This document shows, piece after piece, positions 23,756 to 34,821 of a stretch of 64,000 nucleotides of DNA. Source of the DNA: Hydra vulgaris (lineage: Eukaryota; Cnidaria; Hydrozoa; Anthoathecata; Hydridae); assembly GCF_038396675.1 (NCBI RefSeq), contig NC_088921.1, positions 306,501 through 370,500 on the forward strand, written 5' to 3'. The notes under the pieces are model-generated. The model was not told the origin of the DNA. It saw only the letters and a program-made list of their open reading frames with translations, and ran no database searches. Position 1 is the stretch's first letter; the number at the start of each line of letters is the position of its first letter. The position numbers and the translations under genes are program-made.

Positions 23756-24499
23756 TCGCAAGATACTTCTTGACAAACAAATTAATTGACGTGTCCGCTT
23801 GTGTAGTTGCATCAGGAACAAAAAGAGTGTCAGTGTTTGGTGATGATGAGCTACAATGTGCCCTTGCTCTTGCAATGTCTATGTCTGATAATTCTGGTTC
23901 TGCAACCATAGGCCTGTCTGTAACGTCCGAAGGCAGAAATTCTTCATCAGAAAATGTGTTTTAATCTAGAGGCCACACACCACTAGTTTTGAAACCAGAC
24001 AAAATATTTTGTTTTGTAGAAGCCTTGAGAAAAGCTGTGCCTCCAAGCTCCACCAGCTGGTAAATGAACAGAGTTTTCCCACCATGTTTTATTTGCTAAG
24101 AGTCAGCAAGATTATTGAAGGCGGTATTCATTGGTCCAAATACGGCACGGTCTAGTGGCTGTAACTTATGGCTTGTATGAGGTGGTAGGGTAATAATAGG
24201 AATGTTATTACTTTTAGCTAATTCTAGGGCAGCATATGAAAGATGACTTTCATGCTTGTCTAATATTAGTATCACAGGGTAGTTTTCAGTTGGCCTAACA
24301 TATTTTATAAAATGGCGTATGACTTGAAGAGAACTGTCACTGGTCATCCAACCAGAAGGATGGGCAAGTCCAAAAGAGCCTTCTGGTGATCCATTTAACA
24401 TGAAGTTAATAAATTGCTTTCTTGGAAAAATAAAGAGGTGGTAAAGTATTGCAGTGGCTGAAACAATGCAAAACAGCACAAATAAAAACAAACTTTACG

Positions 24500-24640
24500 T
24501 AAACGAAAAGACAACACAAAAACTAAAAAATGAAAATGCAAACACAAAAACTTCTAAAAAATAAAAAAAATAATAATAATTTTTTGTTATTTTCGGCGAA
24601 AAAAAAGGTGTAGAAAAGTTGGTAGTACAAATCGATGTTC
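24500..24640. repeat. ~130 bp repeat unit, copy 1
   Basis: AAAATGCAAACACAAAAACTTCTA-type sequence followed by TTTTGTTATTTTCGGCGAAAAAAAAGGTGTAGAAAAGTTGGTAG-type sequence. Two further copies lie at about 27957-28100 and 28175-28310. It lies where the N-terminal part of the pogo transposase should be. Confidence 0.65.
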
Positions 24641-25439
24641 GAATTTTCTTTTGTTAGTTTTTTCAATTGTTAATTTTGAGTATTTACTTTTTAATATGTT
24701 TCTTTGTTTATTATATGACATGTTTTTTTTTAATCTTCATTTTTTTTTTGATATTTTCAAATTCTTTATTTTAACAATTGACAATTAACTCAGTTTTTTA
24801 TTTTCTTTTTTTTTTATTAGGTTATGTAAAGATTTGTGTTGCATGCGTACGAAGAATACGTGATATTTACCAAATTACCGATGCCCCTTAGTATTGTTTC
24901 AACAGCCATCATAAGATGACATTTAATTTTAAATTTAGAGAAACAAGTTTAATTTTTTTAGTTGATTAGGGCGTCAAATTTTGCTAACATTGATCAATTT
25001 GAGGCGATTGTTTAAGCAAAGATATTATTTTTTAAAAAACTATAAAAAAAACTTTTGCAAAGAAAAAATGTTTTCCTAATTCTTTCTTTCTATAAGTTAA
25101 ATGTTAACATATGAGGCTATTGATTAATTGCATTAAGACTTTTTTGCTTCTCCACAACTTATTGCATTATATATTGCTGAACATGTTATTGATATTGCTT
25201 TTTTTTTTTTTAGGTGTTTTGGAAATATATAAACTTAGAGACAAATTTCGAGAAAATCTACAACTTAAATATACTAAATTTTTAAAATATCTGCTGAATT
25301 AAAAATTGAAATGTGACTGACTGCCATGTTATTATTTAAGGGCTAGATTGTGACACTAGTCTTTTTTAGTAATATGGCTTATCATATTTATCCATATATA
25401 TTATATACCATTATTATGCGTTATAAATGCGTTATAAAA
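24641..25439. other. AT-rich stretch without a recognised gene
   Basis: Contains T-rich tracts and a 63-codon frame (25111-25302) with no family resemblance. Nothing else could be supported. Confidence 0.5.
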
Positions 25440-25707
25440 AAAATTAGGAGAAATGCCTCAGCGGCAAACGCGGCAGCGGCAAATGCGGTAGTGGTGTAGT
25501 GGTAAAGTGCTCGCTTCATAAGCGAGAGGTTCCGAGTTCGATCCCCACCACGTCCCTGGTAGTACCGCGCTCAACTTGTTTCTCCTCGCAGCGGTCTTGT
25601 TCGTCAAGGTTCGTGTTTCGGAGCTATAGAGTTGAGAGAGGGTTATAACCACTAATAAGTAGCCTCCTCATCTGTAGTGGCCTTCTCGGCCTTGAGGAGG
25701 TGAATAA

Positions 25708-25740
<33 letters not shown>
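25440..25740 (+). mobile_element. tRNA-derived SINE with poly-A tail
   Basis: The head has box A (GTGGTGTAGTGGTAAAGTGC), a CTCGC-TTCATAA-GCGAG anticodon-arm-like stem with CAT in the anticodon position, and box B (GAGTTCGATCC). A ~180 bp body ends GGCCTTGAGGAGGTGAATAAC and a ~31 bp poly-A follows (25710-25740). Acceptor and T-arm pairing are not canonical, so this is a SINE head and not a tRNA gene. The same family is found, interrupted by CR1, in both inverted arms. Confidence 0.85.
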
Positions 25741-25743
<3 letters not shown>

Positions 25744-26077
25744 GTCATTCTTATATAATACATGGAATATGAAAACCTTTTCAGCAGATTTATGTCTTCA
25801 TTTTTTAGCAGAATTATGTTTAATGTCCTTTTTTCGATATTTTGAAAGCGTAACGTATTAATGTTATATATTTTGCAAAATTTTACTCTAAATGAATCCA
25901 AGTCTATTTATTGATAATAGTAGGAGCGCGTGTGATGTCTGAGGTTGTCCCGTCAGTTAATTAAATAAAGAATTTTGAGAACCACCTTATTGTATGTTTT
26001 GACGCTTAATTTAACTGTTAAAAAGAGGATTCTAACCTCTTTTTTTTGCATATTTTTATTACCAAAATTATGAATAA
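25741..26077. other. Spacer
   Basis: About 340 bp of AT-rich sequence between the SINE tail and the next MITE. No gene is seen. Confidence 0.5.
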
Positions 26078-26354
26078 GGGATCGTCCATAAAGTACGTAC
26101 GCTCGGAGGGGAAGATGGGTTTGCAAATGGTGTATATGAGATGGAGGAGGTGGGGGGAGGGGGGGGGAGGGAGCAATGAGTAAATTATAGAAATAAGGAG
26201 ACACTAAATTTAAAAAAAAATGTCATAAAATGTTGGGTGGGTGGGTTAAAAGCGGAGGTACTTCTAGCAAAGCAGAGGGAACTCAAAAAAGCGTATGGCA
26301 AAATGCGGGGAAGGGAAGGTTGGAACAAAAGCGTTCGCACTTTATGAACAACCC
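26078..26354. mobile_element. GTCCATAAAGTACGTACGC MITE, copy 1
   Basis: The left end GGGATCGTCCATAAAGTACG and right end (complement GGGTTGTTCATAAAGTGCG) are inverted repeats around a G-rich centre. A second copy in the window lies at about 40278-40541. The flanks (TAA and TTA) are not a clean duplication here. Confidence 0.75.
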
Positions 26355-27563
26355 TTAAGTGTAAGTGAATAAGTAATACCAAAAATATGAATAAAATAAT
26401 GATTTTTAGATTAGTTCTTAAGTGCCAATTTAAAAATTTTCAAAGCTAAAAAATTTTCAAAAAGTGCAGTTAAGTAGTTTGGCTTTAGACACGTCCATTA
26501 ATTTATCATGTAGATAAATTTAAAAATTTTTAAAAATGTATTTTAAACGCATATATTTATTTAAAAAAAGCTATTAAAAAAATAAAATATTCTTTAAATT
26601 GTGACTAATTAATGTAAATTATATTTGTAATGTAAATAATGTAAATTAGTTTTTTATTCTCAAATAAATGAAATTTAAATGAATGCAAATTTACTTATTT
26701 TCTTCCTCTTTTCTTTTTTCTTCCATAAATGATTTTAAGCAAAAAATATTTTACTTTCAGAAATGTTGGAAATTCGATTTAAAAATCGAATTTTTTTGAG
26801 CGCCTAAAATATTCCTTAAAGGCGGGAAATTTTGGACGTTTTACCAAAGGTACCTATACAAAACCCATTTAAAGAATTTTATTACCTTGATATAAGAAGA
26901 CATTATTGAAAGCAAAGTATACACCTTGATTTTTTTAATTATTATTATTGAAGTTTCTACATAGAAGAAAAAAATTTTGATCATTTTTAACTATAACGAT
27001 AATTCAGTATAATATAATAAAACTTTTTAAAGAATTTAATTTTATATAAAATTAATCAAATAAATTAAATTAAAAAAACTTAAATTGGCGGGAAATTTTT
27101 AGAAGATTTGAAAATTTACAATGAAAATATAGCTAAATCATTATGTAAATAAAGCTAAATCAAATGATTTTTAAGGTGCTTCACCATCAAATAAAAATCA
27201 AATGATTTTTAAGGTGTCTCACGAAAAAAAATACATATCTAAGCTCAAAAACATAAACTTTCTTTATTATTTTGGGTAACTATGGTTGTTTATTTAAAAA
27301 TTAAATTTTATAGAAACGTTGCTAAGGGGCAATTTTCTTGAAGTAATTTTTGTAATTTTTTTTTTTTTATTCATTCATTCAACCAAAAATTGAAAAGTTA
27401 CAAGTTTTTTATAATTTAACAAAATTAGGTTAGGTGTTGCTCATATAGTTAAAAACTAGTCATTGGGGTGACACCTAAATAAAATAAACAAACAAACAAA
27501 AAAAAAATTAACAGCAATAATAATAAATAAAAGCATGCGTAAACTTAATTAATTAAAAAATAA
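26355..27563. other. AT-rich region with minor repeats
   Basis: No gene is seen. It includes a duplicated AATCAAATGATTTTTAAGGTG motif (27165-27225) and two GGCGGGAAAT sites (26821 and about 27086). A segment at about 27405-27480 matches, in reverse, the TTTTTAACTATATGAG.AACA segment of the direct repeats at 45650 and 46730. Confidence 0.5.
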
Positions 27564-27682
27564 CCCAGTGGGCACGGTACGTTTTTATAACGTTTTTAAA
27601 ACGTTTTTTAGACGTTTTTATAAGGTTAAAACCTAATAAAAACGTCCAAAGAACGTTTTAAAAACGTACTGTGCCCACTGGG
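27564..27682. mobile_element. 119 bp foldback MITE
   Basis: An almost perfect palindrome: CCCAGTGGGCACGGTACG at the left and its complement CGTACTGTGCCCACTGGG at the right, with repeated ACGTTTTTA motifs inside. AATAA flanks both ends and may be a 5 bp target duplication. Confidence 0.85.
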
Positions 27683-27739
27683 AATAATAATAATCACGAT
27701 AAAGCTATAATAAGTTAAATAATAAGACAAAAAAAATAT

Positions 27740-27950
27740 GAAAACACTCATGAACAATAGCAAACAAAAACACTCAATAACAACAGCAAACAAAAACACT
27801 CGATAACAACAGCAAACAAAACACTCGATAACAACAGCAAACAAAAACACTCAATTACATTAGCAAACAAAAACACTCATTAACAACAGCAAACAAAAAC
27901 ACTCAATAACAACAGCAAACAAAAACACACACATACAACTCAATAACAAA
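27740..27950. repeat. ~26 bp minisatellite
   Basis: Roughly eight units of the form AACACTCAATAACAACAGCAAACAAA with small variations (CGATAACAAC, CATTAACAAC). No direct-repeat/spacer structure like CRISPR is present. Confidence 0.85.
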
Positions 27951-27956
27951 TGAAAG

Positions 27957-28310
27957 GGCAAAACACAAAAACTACAAAGCGAAAATGCAAGCACAAGAAC
28001 TTCTACAAAACAAAATTAAGAACTTCTACAAAAAAAAATAAAAACATTCTTTTGTTATTTATAGCGAAAAAAGAAAGGTGAAGAAAATTTAGTAAAATAG
28101 AAAAACAGAGAGCAACAATAAAAATTATTAGCAACAAACGCACAAATAATAACAAGCTTTTCACAAACAAATAGGCAAACACAAAAGCTACAAAATGATA
28201 GCAAAAACTACAAAACGAAAATGCAAACACAAAAACTTTTACAAAAAAAAATAAAATGATCTTTTGTTATTTTTGACGTAAAAAAAAGTGTAGAAAAATT
28301 GGTAGCGATT
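27957..28310. repeat. Two further copies of the ~130 bp repeat unit
   Basis: 27957-28100 and 28175-28310 match the 24500-24640 unit, including the AAAATGCAA(A/G)CACAA.AACTT and TTTTGTTATTT..CG.AAAAAA segments. They follow directly on the minisatellite. Confidence 0.65.
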
Positions 28311-28329
28311 TATTTTTACGTTTTAATCA

Positions 28330-29160
28330 GTTCTTTCTAATATTATTTCGAACTATTTTTGAACTTTTTTCTTGTAAATTAGTACTTTCCTTTTAATTTT
28401 TTTGTTTTGTTTTTATTTTATTAAATCTGTTTATTCTTTAATTTTTTTATTCATTTTCGTGTTTTATTATTCTTCAATCTTTTAATTCGTTTATACCTTT
28501 CAATAATTTGCTTATTTTACTTCATTTTTAACTAAATTTTTTTATTCTTCAAAAAAATTTCCTTCGCCTTTCCTTTTCTCTTTTTTTCCTTTTCACCGTT
28601 AAATAAACGCTTCCGCCATTTGAGATGTCATTACATAGAATCCTGTACTTATTAACTGAAACAAATATTTTTAGCCTAGTGGCTAGTACAACCAATTATA
28701 AATTAATTTTTATTTTCATTTTTTGAAAAAATAAAAAAATCACTTTTTCTACTCACAGTTTCTCAAATATTTTAAGATGTTGCCAAAACAATTTGAAATT
28801 TTTATCACATTGAACACATGGAACTTTTTCCAAAAAATTTTAAAATTAATATGACTTCAATGTGAACCTCAATCAAACATCACATCTACTTGAATTTAAT
28901 TAATTTTTTTAATTTTTATTGTAGAGAAGTATTATGTAATCTTAATTAATAAACTTTTCTTGAAAGTAGTTGTTATAATCTTATTAACTTGAAGTAGAGA
29001 GGCAAGTTGGGCAAATAAAAAATCTCGATGACTGCGCATTGCATGACAAAACATCTAATAAATGAAATGATTTTCTATCTAATGAATAAAATGATCACTC
29101 TAACTACTTAATGAATTAAGTAGTTAGAGTAATTTATAAAGTTAAAGAATTAAGTAGTTA
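28330..29160. other. T-rich spacer before the right inverted arm
   Basis: No gene is seen. At 29097-29130 there is a perfect palindrome with 16 bp arms (ACTCTAACTACTTAAT) and a 2 bp loop. The AATTAAGTAGTTAGA half recurs at 29146-29162, right at the inner boundary of the inverted duplication. Confidence 0.6.
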
Positions 29161-29510
29161 GAAATTTTTATCTGCATCTCTAAAGAGTTAATATTTAACC
29201 AAATTATAGGACTTTTAATTATAATTAGTCTTTTTATCCGATATTCTGTTCTTTTTAAAACCTAACTAGTGTGTCACTTAGTCTAATAGGGTTAAGTTAA
29301 GCAGATTTGACAACAATTTAAATTTCTTGCTATTTAATTTTCTCTCTTACATCATTAAAGTGTATAAATTCGAAACGGTTAGTTTTGGCTCCAAATCATG
29401 AAATCAAGGTTCAATACCAACTCAGGCTAGACAAGCAACATTGGTAAGGAAAAAGGCATAAATTTCCTAGTTAAATGCTCTTACGTTATATGCTTTTTCA
29501 CAGAGTGGTA

Positions 29511-30398
29511 GGGGAGACCGGGGCTAGTTGGCCGCAGGGGTAAGTTGACGAACTGCGTTTATCTTCAGAGCCTTTCATCAGAAAGTGACAAAAATTACAC
29601 AGAACCTTCCTAAATGATCATTTCATCATTCACTATAGTATTGTCAGGATTCGTGCATGCGCATGGGAGATATTAGGGTTTATGCGTTTTTTGGACAAAA
29701 ACGTAACTTTTGGAACATTGCTTTCTTTTTACTTTACAAGAATAGTTGTATAATTGTAAAAGTTCCAGTCACAATTGGTTTACTATATCCAGTCAGACTT
29801 TTTTTCAAAGTTACCGTTTTTCATGATCTATAGACTGTTTATTGAAAAAAAGGCTTTCTGGGTTGACAAAATTTTCACGGGGTAAGTTGGCTCATTTACT
29901 ATGGAAAAAATAATATATTTATAAAATTATTATTATTTTTTTTTTACATTTTAACAGTATTGAAAAAATTTATTCTTACAAAAAAAAAAAAAAAAAAAAT
30001 ATTTTTAAGTTTTTTTTTCACAGATAAAAAGTGTGATACTGTTTTGACTGTTTTACAGACTTATATTTGGTACCAGCTTGAAGTAATTTTAGTTTTTGGG
30101 ATAAAATTGTTGCCCAAAATAGTAAAAAAAATTTCTACTTATTTTGCACTCAATGGTACATTAATAATCATTTTTATAGTTTGCGCCAATTTACCCCGTG
30201 GTGGGGTAAATTAGCGCAATTTTTTTTTTGAGGGCCCGGAAAAGCCCCAAGATTTTTTTTTTGTGAATGAATGCAAATTTTGTTAGTTACCCAAATTTAT
30301 ACTCTTGAAGACTACACTTTAATATTTTCAAAAAAGTGTACTGTTAGGGCTACAGAGCTCATAGAGTAAAAACCGAGCCAACTAGCCCCGGTCTCCCC
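29511..30398. mobile_element. TA-flanked GGGGAGACC element, 888 bp form
   Basis: Starts GGGGAGACCGGGGCTAGTTG and ends with its complement, with TA at 29509-29510 and 30399-30400. Internal GGTAAGTTGGC-type repeats are inverted near each end. No transposase is present, so it is non-autonomous. It serves as the reference for the filled copy at 11859-15058. Confidence 0.85.
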
Positions 30399-30944
30399 TA
30401 CTTTGTGACAAGACCGTGAAGACTTCTTAAAACACTTTAAGCACTACACAAAATATAAAAGATTTATAAACTATAGACACGCTTACTTACGCTTAAGTTC
30501 TATATCATGCATAATCGTTTATCCATTGATACCCTATTGAGGCTGGTTGATCAGCTCAATAAACTTTAGGCAATACCTTTTCAATCAAATGAGATAAAAT
30601 TACTTTTTTAAAAATAACCATTCGCAGAATAAGCTATATTTCTAAAAGGAAAAACTTATTTAAACCCAAAGCACCGATCATCATCTTTCTTAGATTTAGT
30701 AAAAAAATTTTTAACAAGACCCCTAACCTTGACATTAACGTGCCATAAATATTGTTTAAACTCTTAAACAACCAAGAGACAAAAAAAAATGGTTAGACTC
30801 ATTCTAGCTATTGATTTTTATGAAAAACCGGATTCAAAGGAAATTTAAAAATACTACGAATTACATAAAGTTCAATGGTTACATTTATCGGGATTTTACA
30901 GTAATACTATATTAAAAAGGTTTTTAAATTAGACATTAAGGACT

Positions 30945-31125
30945 TTTTAAAAAAGAGTAAACTTGACAATCTATCACAGAGTACCGTGGAAAAGCATTTA
31001 ACCAGGAAGTGCACGCCTTCTTTCATATCGGTGTCGTAAGATTGTTTAGCCAGAGCTAACATCAAACCTCTTGAGTGAGCGCCATAACTCTACCAACTGC
31101 ATCACGGCTACTGTTTTATGAGTTT
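30945..31125 (-). mobile_element. Second tRNA-derived SINE family, copy 2
   Basis: Inverted counterpart of 10494-10700. It contains the complement of the GCGCAGTTGGTAGAG-like head (here CTCTACCAACTGCATCACGG) and the AAAGCATTTAACCAGGAAG body. Confidence 0.6.
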
Positions 31126-31320
31126 TTTTTTCCAATCTAGACTAAAAAATTCTTAAATTAATAAAATATAGAAAGAAAATGTGCAATTTTAAAAGACGTT
31201 TTACAGCAAATCAACTAATATTATTGAAAGTCCATCATACATTCAATATTGTATAATACTCGGATAATGAATAAATATTTTTCTTAATTTTTTTTTTTTT
31301 TTTTTTTGTACCACATAATC

Positions 31321-34300
31321 TTCAACGACGGTCGTAGTGTAGTAATAGAGCACTTGCATCATTAGCTTGAAGTTCCAAGTTCAATCCATACCACGTCTTT
31401 GAAAACACCGCGCTCGATTTTTTTTTTCTTTTTTTTTCTTTATTATTATTATTATTTGCCGTATATTAAAATTTACAATGAAAATAAATCGTGTTAATAA
31501 ACAAGAGAGCTGGAGCAAGCAGAAGACATAAACTATAATTAATAGTAAATAAATTATAAAAACATAAATAAAGTCTTATCATCGAGCCCCATTTACATTA
31601 AAAAATTGTCAGTTTATATACAAAAATGAAAAGTAGGTAAGTACATAATAAGAATTTTACACACGTTAGTTACAATATAAATATTAATATAATATAAATA
31701 TTAGTGTTGAAATATAACGCAATATATTAAAGATTAACAACAACATAAAAGTATTAAAGTTTTTAACAAAAAAAAATTAAATAAAAATAAAACTGCAACA
31801 AAGGAGAAGTAGTGTCAATAACAATTTTTTTAGATAATTTATATTATTTATGCATTTATTTTAAAAGAGATATTTTAAATAAAAGTCATTTTGTAATAAG
31901 TGACTCTTTCCTGAATTGTTCCAAAGAGATGTTTTGAATATTTTTTTTTTGTAATAAATTTTGAAAAGTGTTTCCATAGAAACGGTCACGGTATTGAATT
32001 TGGTAAGAACAAAGTTTTAAATTAGTTTTTGGTACAATAAAGTTGTTAATTGAAAATTTAGTAGGATACCTGTGCAAGATTTCACTAAAGTAAGACTGAA
32101 ATACAATAGGAGAAAGTCCATGTTTTATTTTAAACATGAATTGTTGAACTTGGTGTATATTGAGTTTATAGATACTTAGGGAACCACGCTTCCTTAAAAT
32201 AGATTCACAATGAAAAGTTCTGTGCGCACCAAATACAGTCCTGCATGCGTGTTTTTGTTTACTATAAATGTTTTTAAATTTACTATAACTAGTACTACCC
32301 CATACAATATTACAGTAAGAGATAAAAGTGTTAATAAATGAAAAGTATATTTTTTTCAAGGAAGCAGTGTTAAGATATGGTGTAGTTTTATATAATATGG
32401 AAATATTTATTGAGATTTTATTTTCTCTGTATTTTATATGTGATTTCCATGACAAATTTTCATCTAGTATAACTCCTAAAAAATTAATGATTGGTTCCCT
32501 TTTAATAAATATTTTATTGATTAAAAGATTAGGTAATTTTAAAGGAACTTTTACTAGGTTTGGAGAATAGAATAAATTTAGTTTTTTCTACATTTTAAGA
32601 AAGCCTATTACTTGTAAACCACTCGTTTATTTTTAATAATTCTTCATTCAATATATTAAAGAGAACTTTTATGTTTTTGTTGGAATAAAAAAGATTGGAG
32701 TCGTCTGCAAACAATATAACATTTAAAATATTTGATGCTAAGTATAAATCATTTATATACAATAAAAATAATAATGGTCCTAAGATTGAATCTTGGGGCA
32801 CACCTTATGTAATGTGTTTTTCTTTTTCAATTTTTTTATAAATAATACATTGTGACCTGTTCGCCAGGTAATCTTCAAACCAAAGTAAGTTTTAATTTTA
32901 ACTTCATTGAGTTCCAGTTTTTTTTTATAAGTATTTTATGGTTAACAGTGTCAAAGGCTTTTGACAGATCAATAAAAACTCCTTAGGTAAAATAGTCACT
33001 ATTGAATGGATTTGATAAATGATTAATCAGTTCGATTACCGCAAACTGTTTAACATCAAATAGTTAAAAAGTCTGTTGTACATAATTCGTTCCAATAATT
33101 TTGAGAAGCAAGGTAAGACGGAAAAAGGTCTGTGGTTTGAAATATTAGTTTCGTCACCAGATTTAAAAATCGAAGTGATTACGGCAACTTTAAGTTCTTT
33201 TAGCACAACACCTAGTTTTAATGATAGGTCAAAAATATGAAATAATGACGGTTCAATAATATCGAAAACTGACTTAACAACATTTACACTAATTTTGTCA
33301 ATGCCCGCACTTTTATTACTTTTAAGACTATTAAAAGCATTCCTTATCTCGCTTAGATTTAAATTAGATTCTTTCATAATAGTATTACACGGTTTAATAT
33401 AAGATTCAAACTTTATGGTACTTGGCGGAATTTTACTCGCCAAGTTCGGCCCTACTTCAAGAAAAAATGAGTTTAGTTTTTCAGCTATTTTTTTTTTTTT
33501 TTTCATAAATCATTTCCCCGTCAATTAAAAGTTTTTAGGGGAGATTATTTTTTACACATTTATTTTTACCAATTATTTGTTTAATTATACTCAACGTTTG
33601 TTAAGTGTCGTCGTTGGTTTTTTCCAGCAACTTTGCATAATAAATTTTTTTAGAGTGTTTTATTGTTTTTTTAAATAAGTTTTTATAGTTTTTGTAGTTT
33701 ATTTCATTTTGATATGTTTTATGCCTTAAATATTTACTATAAAGTTTTTGTTTTTTCTTAGACGATTTTATTAGTCCCTTGGTCATCCAGTGGTTTAAAA
33801 GAGACTTGGATTTTATCATTATTTTTTTAACAGGAAATGCTATGTCATACTGTTTACAGAATTGCACTAAAAATATTTTATATGTATTATTGACTTCATG
33901 GGATCGTAAAATAAGATTGAAATCGATATTTTCTGATAAAAGAGTTTGAAAATACAATAAGGAGTTTTCATTGATCTGTCGCGTTAAAATTGTTGAGTTC
34001 GAGGGGGAATTGTTTTGGGTAATGTTATCAATAATTAAGAATATTGGAAAGTGATCAGTTAAATCAGTTTTGATTATGCCCGTTCCTAAACGACAGTTAT
34101 GAAAATTGTTAGTATATTATCAAGTAATGACAATGTAGTCTTGGTTATTCTCGTTGACTTATTCATTGTTGGTATTAAGTTATATTTTGTTCGTCAAGGT
34201 TTGTATTTTGGAGTTAAAAGAGTTGAGATTAGTTTATTACCGCATAAAAAAAATTAGAAATTAGGCTCCTTGACTTTAGTGGCTGTCTCGAAATTGGGGA

Positions 34301-34327
34301 GGTGAATAACTTAACAAAAAAAAACAC
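31321..34327 (+). mobile_element. tRNA-derived SINE interrupted by CR1 (right arm)
   Basis: The head (tRNA-like boxes) is at 31321-31417. After the CR1 insertion, the SINE body resumes at TGTTCGTCAAGG near 34187 and ends GGAGGTGAATAAC plus an A-rich tail at about 34327. The joined parts match the uninterrupted SINE at 25440-25740. Confidence 0.8.
31418..34186 (-). pseudogene. CR1-like non-LTR retrotransposon, degraded
   Basis: Minus strand from ~34186 (end of endonuclease: STRITKTTLSLLDNI) through the linker (33957-33601: HWMTKGLIKSSKKKQKLY) and RT (33506-33036: NKSAGIDKISVNVVKS..FKSGDETNISNHRP). It continues with LGPLLFLLYINDL..LFADDSNLF (32801-32595) and the C-terminal region (32455-31886: YCNIVWGSTSYSKFK). 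The 3' tail is (AAT)n/poly-A, read as T-rich at 31418-31455. Multiple stops and shifts separate these pieces. It sits inside a SINE. Confidence 0.85.
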
Positions 34328-34606
34328 TTGAAACTCTTGAAAAAGTATAGTTTTTTAAGCAATGCGATAAATTCGTACTCGTTAAAACACCTGAAAAATG
34401 CAGAAATTTGATGGGAAGAATACAGATATATGTTTACATTATTGTACTATCATATATCTGATATATCACGTGGTTTATCAGATTACTTGTGGTAAACCAG
34501 ATTATCCCTATACTTTGTGGTATAGGGATAATCTAATCCAAAGCTTTTTTTGAAGAAATACGAAATTTGGTCCAAAAAGTCTGCAATTTTTTATTTTTTC
34601 TGAAAA

Positions 34607-34808
34607 TGTAATTAGTGTAAATAACTGTATTATATATAAACTATTGTTGTATTGCGACAGAAGGAACGTTGTGGGTGTGTCATTTATTACATTGTATATA
34701 ACGTTTATAATGTTTATTATACCCTCGGGGGTATTTGCAAATGTATATATATTGAGTAAAGATATTTACAAAGTGTGTGAGAAAAACAAATATAGAATTA
34801 ATATTACA
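34607..34808 (+). repeat. 5' LTR
   Basis: 202 bp, TGT...ACA ends, identical by eye to 38369-38570. Confidence 0.92.
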
Positions 34809-34821
34809 AGCTATTTCGGCA

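Larger units (their letters stand above)
21109..24460 (-). mobile_element. pogo-type transposon remnant split by a CR1
   Basis: The left end begins GGGGAGAGTGGGGAGAAATG after a TA. Two direct copies of TGGGGAGAAATGGACCACCTG lie at about 21300-21344. Minus-strand pogo transposase pieces lie on both sides of a CR1 insertion (21984-23755). The right (transposase N-terminal) end is missing and is replaced by a different repeat near 24470. Confidence 0.8.
21505..24491 (-). pseudogene. pogo/Tigger-like transposase, interrupted
   Basis: 24491-24096 encodes the DDE core (FIFPRKQFINFML, HPSGWMTSDS, ILILDKHESHLS, LPPHTSHKLQPLDRAVFGP). In the family the second motif is usually LDNHxSH; here it is LDKHESH. 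Reading on past TAG at 24096-24098, GFKTSGVWPLD is followed by another TAA and then VTDRPMVAEPE. After the CR1 insertion, 21963-21505 gives the tail: VGYPKAAPRKQTNRGKKRG, an acidic Ser/Asp stretch and ISFLRKSGKTV. The N-terminal DNA-binding part is absent. With two stops, a large insertion and truncation it is clearly dead. Confidence 0.85.
29161..34521 (-). repeat. Right arm of the large inverted duplication
   Basis: Reverse-complement counterpart of 7894-15408. It keeps the empty forms of two later insertions seen in the left arm (the MITE and the non-LTR element inside the TA-flanked element) but has a more complete CR1. The outer end is CTTTGTGGT at 34513-34521. Confidence 0.85.

Noticed and set aside
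25490-25560. Possible functional tRNA (CAT anticodon)
   Set aside because: Box A, anticodon arm and box B are present, but the T-arm and acceptor pairing are poor and a SINE body with poly-A follows. It is a SINE head.
27740-27950. CRISPR-like array
   Set aside because: Units are contiguous with no unique spacers, in a eukaryotic transposon-rich context; it is a minisatellite.
7894-34521. Calling the inverted-arm segment a single giant transposon
   Set aside because: No matching target duplication was found at the outer ends and the arms consist of nested known repeats; kept only as a hypothesis in the findings.
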